Assembly: GCA_037951105.1 (NCBI GenBank) | Contig: JBAMJV010009816.1 | Span: forward strand, 28,777-92,776 | Length of the DNA stretch: 64,000 bases | DNA from: Echinarachnius parma | Taxonomy: Eukaryota; Echinodermata; Echinoidea; Clypeasteroida; Echinarachniidae | Reading direction: 5' to 3' | Shown: positions 62,791-64,000 of the stretch, piece by piece | How the letters are laid out: every line of letters starts with the position of its first letter | Numbering within the stretch: position 1 is the first letter of the stretch | Program-made: the position numbers and the translations under genes | The notes under the pieces: model-generated | What the model saw: the letters and a program-made list of their open reading frames with translations, nothing else | Database searches by the model: none | Told to the model about the DNA's origin: nothing

Positions 62791-63117
62791 TCAATAAAGC
62801 GTTTTCTGGATGGTATATCCGGTCACACATCAACCGTGAAGCTCGCCTCCCAAAATGGATTCAAATTAGCATTTCTACAACACAGGTCATGGCGAATCGA
62901 ATCAGACATACAGTCACTTTCACTTCAGACACCATGTTGTAATATAATACAAGTAGGCACACGAGTATAGTTGAAAGCTTACTTTATTAACTGCTTGTAG
63001 ATCGATGGCCCAACTCATACATGGTCTCTTGACACCCGATATCGATCCTATATGGTAATTCACCGGGGATGGCGCACTTCTATTTATGATTGTAATTCTA
63101 CTTGAGTCCACTCATTA

Positions 63118-64000
63118 CTGTTGGTCTAACGAGATTGTCCAACGTCTTTTTCACTGCGAATTACCGATGTTGATCCAACGTTGGTCCAACGAGATTGTCC
63201 AACGTCTTTTTCACTGCGAGGTACCGATGTTGATCCAACGTTGGTCCAACAAGATTGTCCAACGTCTTTTTCACTGCGAGTTACCGATGTTGGTCCAGCG
63301 TTGCTCCAACGAGATTGTCCAACGTCAATTTCACTGCGAGTTACCGATGTTGGTCCACCGTTGGTCCAACGAGATTGTCCAACGTCCATTTCACTGCGAG
63401 TTACCGATGTTGGTCCAACGTTGGTCCAACGAGATTGTCCAACGTCTTCTTCACTGCGAGTTACCTATGTTGGTCCAACGTTGGTCCAACGAGATTGTCC
63501 AACGTCTTTTTCACTGCGAGTTACCGATGTTGATCCAACATTGGTCCAACAAGATTGTCCAACGTCCATTTCACTGCGAGTTACTGATGTTGGTCCAACG
63601 TTGGTCCAACGAGATTGTCCAACGTCTTTTTCACTGCGAGTTACCGATGTTGATCCAACGTTGGTCCAACGAGATTGTCCAACGACTATTTCACTGCAAG
63701 TTACCGATGTTGGTGCAACGTTGGTCCAACGAGATTGTCCAACGTCCATTTCAGTGCGAGTTACCGATGTTGGTCCAACGTTGGTCCAACGAGATTGTCC
63801 GACGTCTTTTTCACTGCGAGTTACCGATGTTGGTCCAACGTTGGTCCAACAAGATTGTCCAACATCCATTTCACTGCGAGTTACCGATGTTGGTCCAACG
63901 AGATTGTCCAACGTCTTTTTCACTGCGAGTTACCGATGTTGGTCCAACGTTGGTCCAACGAGATTGTCCAACGTCTTTTTCACTGCGAGTTACCGATGTT
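63118..64000. repeat. 60-bp satellite array, runs off the window
   Basis: About 14-15 units of GGTCCAACGAGATTGTCCAA + CGTCTTTTTCACTGCGAGTT + ACCGATGTTGATCCAACGTT. Most units contain the perfect palindrome CCAACGTTGG. The period is divisible by three, so long frames stay open on both strands, but there is no sign of selection as protein. Confidence 0.9.

Noticed and set aside
63118-64000. Long frames on both strands as repeat-protein genes
   Set aside because: They follow from a 60-bp period without stops. Both strands are equally open, and the translation mirrors the DNA repeat.
63118-64000. CRISPR-like array because of regular spacing
   Set aside because: The whole 60-bp unit repeats with no unique spacers, and the genome is eukaryotic.

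Overview
The window is eukaryotic: it is intron-rich, AT-leaning, dense in transposable-element debris, and has no operons or bacterial signals. It holds one recognisable host gene, a TANGO6 (TMCO7/RTP1-family) homologue on the minus strand. The repeats are Harbinger, P, pogo, THAP and YqaJ-nuclease remnants, several non-LTR families, a Ty3/gypsy element, piggyBac-like MITEs, and non-autonomous elements built on 'TGACCTTTGACC' minisatellites. This mix suggests a marine invertebrate. Amphioxus is my best guess, but I cannot prove it from sequence alone.

Layout. 1-1.9 kb: decayed coding fragments, one with an OTU-like and DUF6589-like look. 2.6-4.5 kb: three partial tandem copies of a YqaJ-type nuclease gene. 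4.6-11.5 kb: two tandem copies of an unassigned transposase-like gene. Copy 1 is interrupted by a minisatellite-bearing element and copy 2 by a three-LTR retroelement array, at almost the same position. 11.5-25.6 kb: a graveyard of THAP, non-LTR, Harbinger, Penelope-like, pogo and P-element fragments.

26.46-46.79 kb, minus strand: the TANGO6 homologue. I resolved 13 exon positions with splice sites and phases; the start-codon exon was not found. At five positions the exon is accompanied by tandem copies inside the flanking intron, from intact to nearly erased. One exon exists as three copies of identical 110-nt length. Two of these are intact and phase-compatible, and only one at a time can be used without breaking the frame. 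All three keep a GC donor. Another exon has four copies, none fully intact as read, and one is split by a 6,457-bp element with about 930-bp terminal inverted repeats and a 3-bp target duplication. The introns also hold three MITE-like elements and a second copy of the minisatellite element.

47-50.4 kb: minisatellite-type repeats with a nested foldback hairpin. 50.77-57.94 kb: a Ty3/gypsy-type retrotransposon on the minus strand, with LTRs, a candidate primer site, a polypurine tract, and an uninterrupted 1,991-codon polyprotein frame. That frame contains an apparently identical in-frame 1,710-bp duplication of protease, reverse transcriptase and RNase H. 58-60.5 kb: no gene seen, only homopolymer and tetranucleotide runs. 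60.5-64 kb: arrays of repeats built around the palindrome CCAACGTTGG, ending in a regular 60-bp satellite that runs off the window.

The strongest observations are the repeated tandem exon duplication in TANGO6, including a candidate mutually exclusive exon pair, and the long-inverted-repeat element inside one exon copy. All coordinates, translations and splice calls were made by eye, with no alignment or database search.
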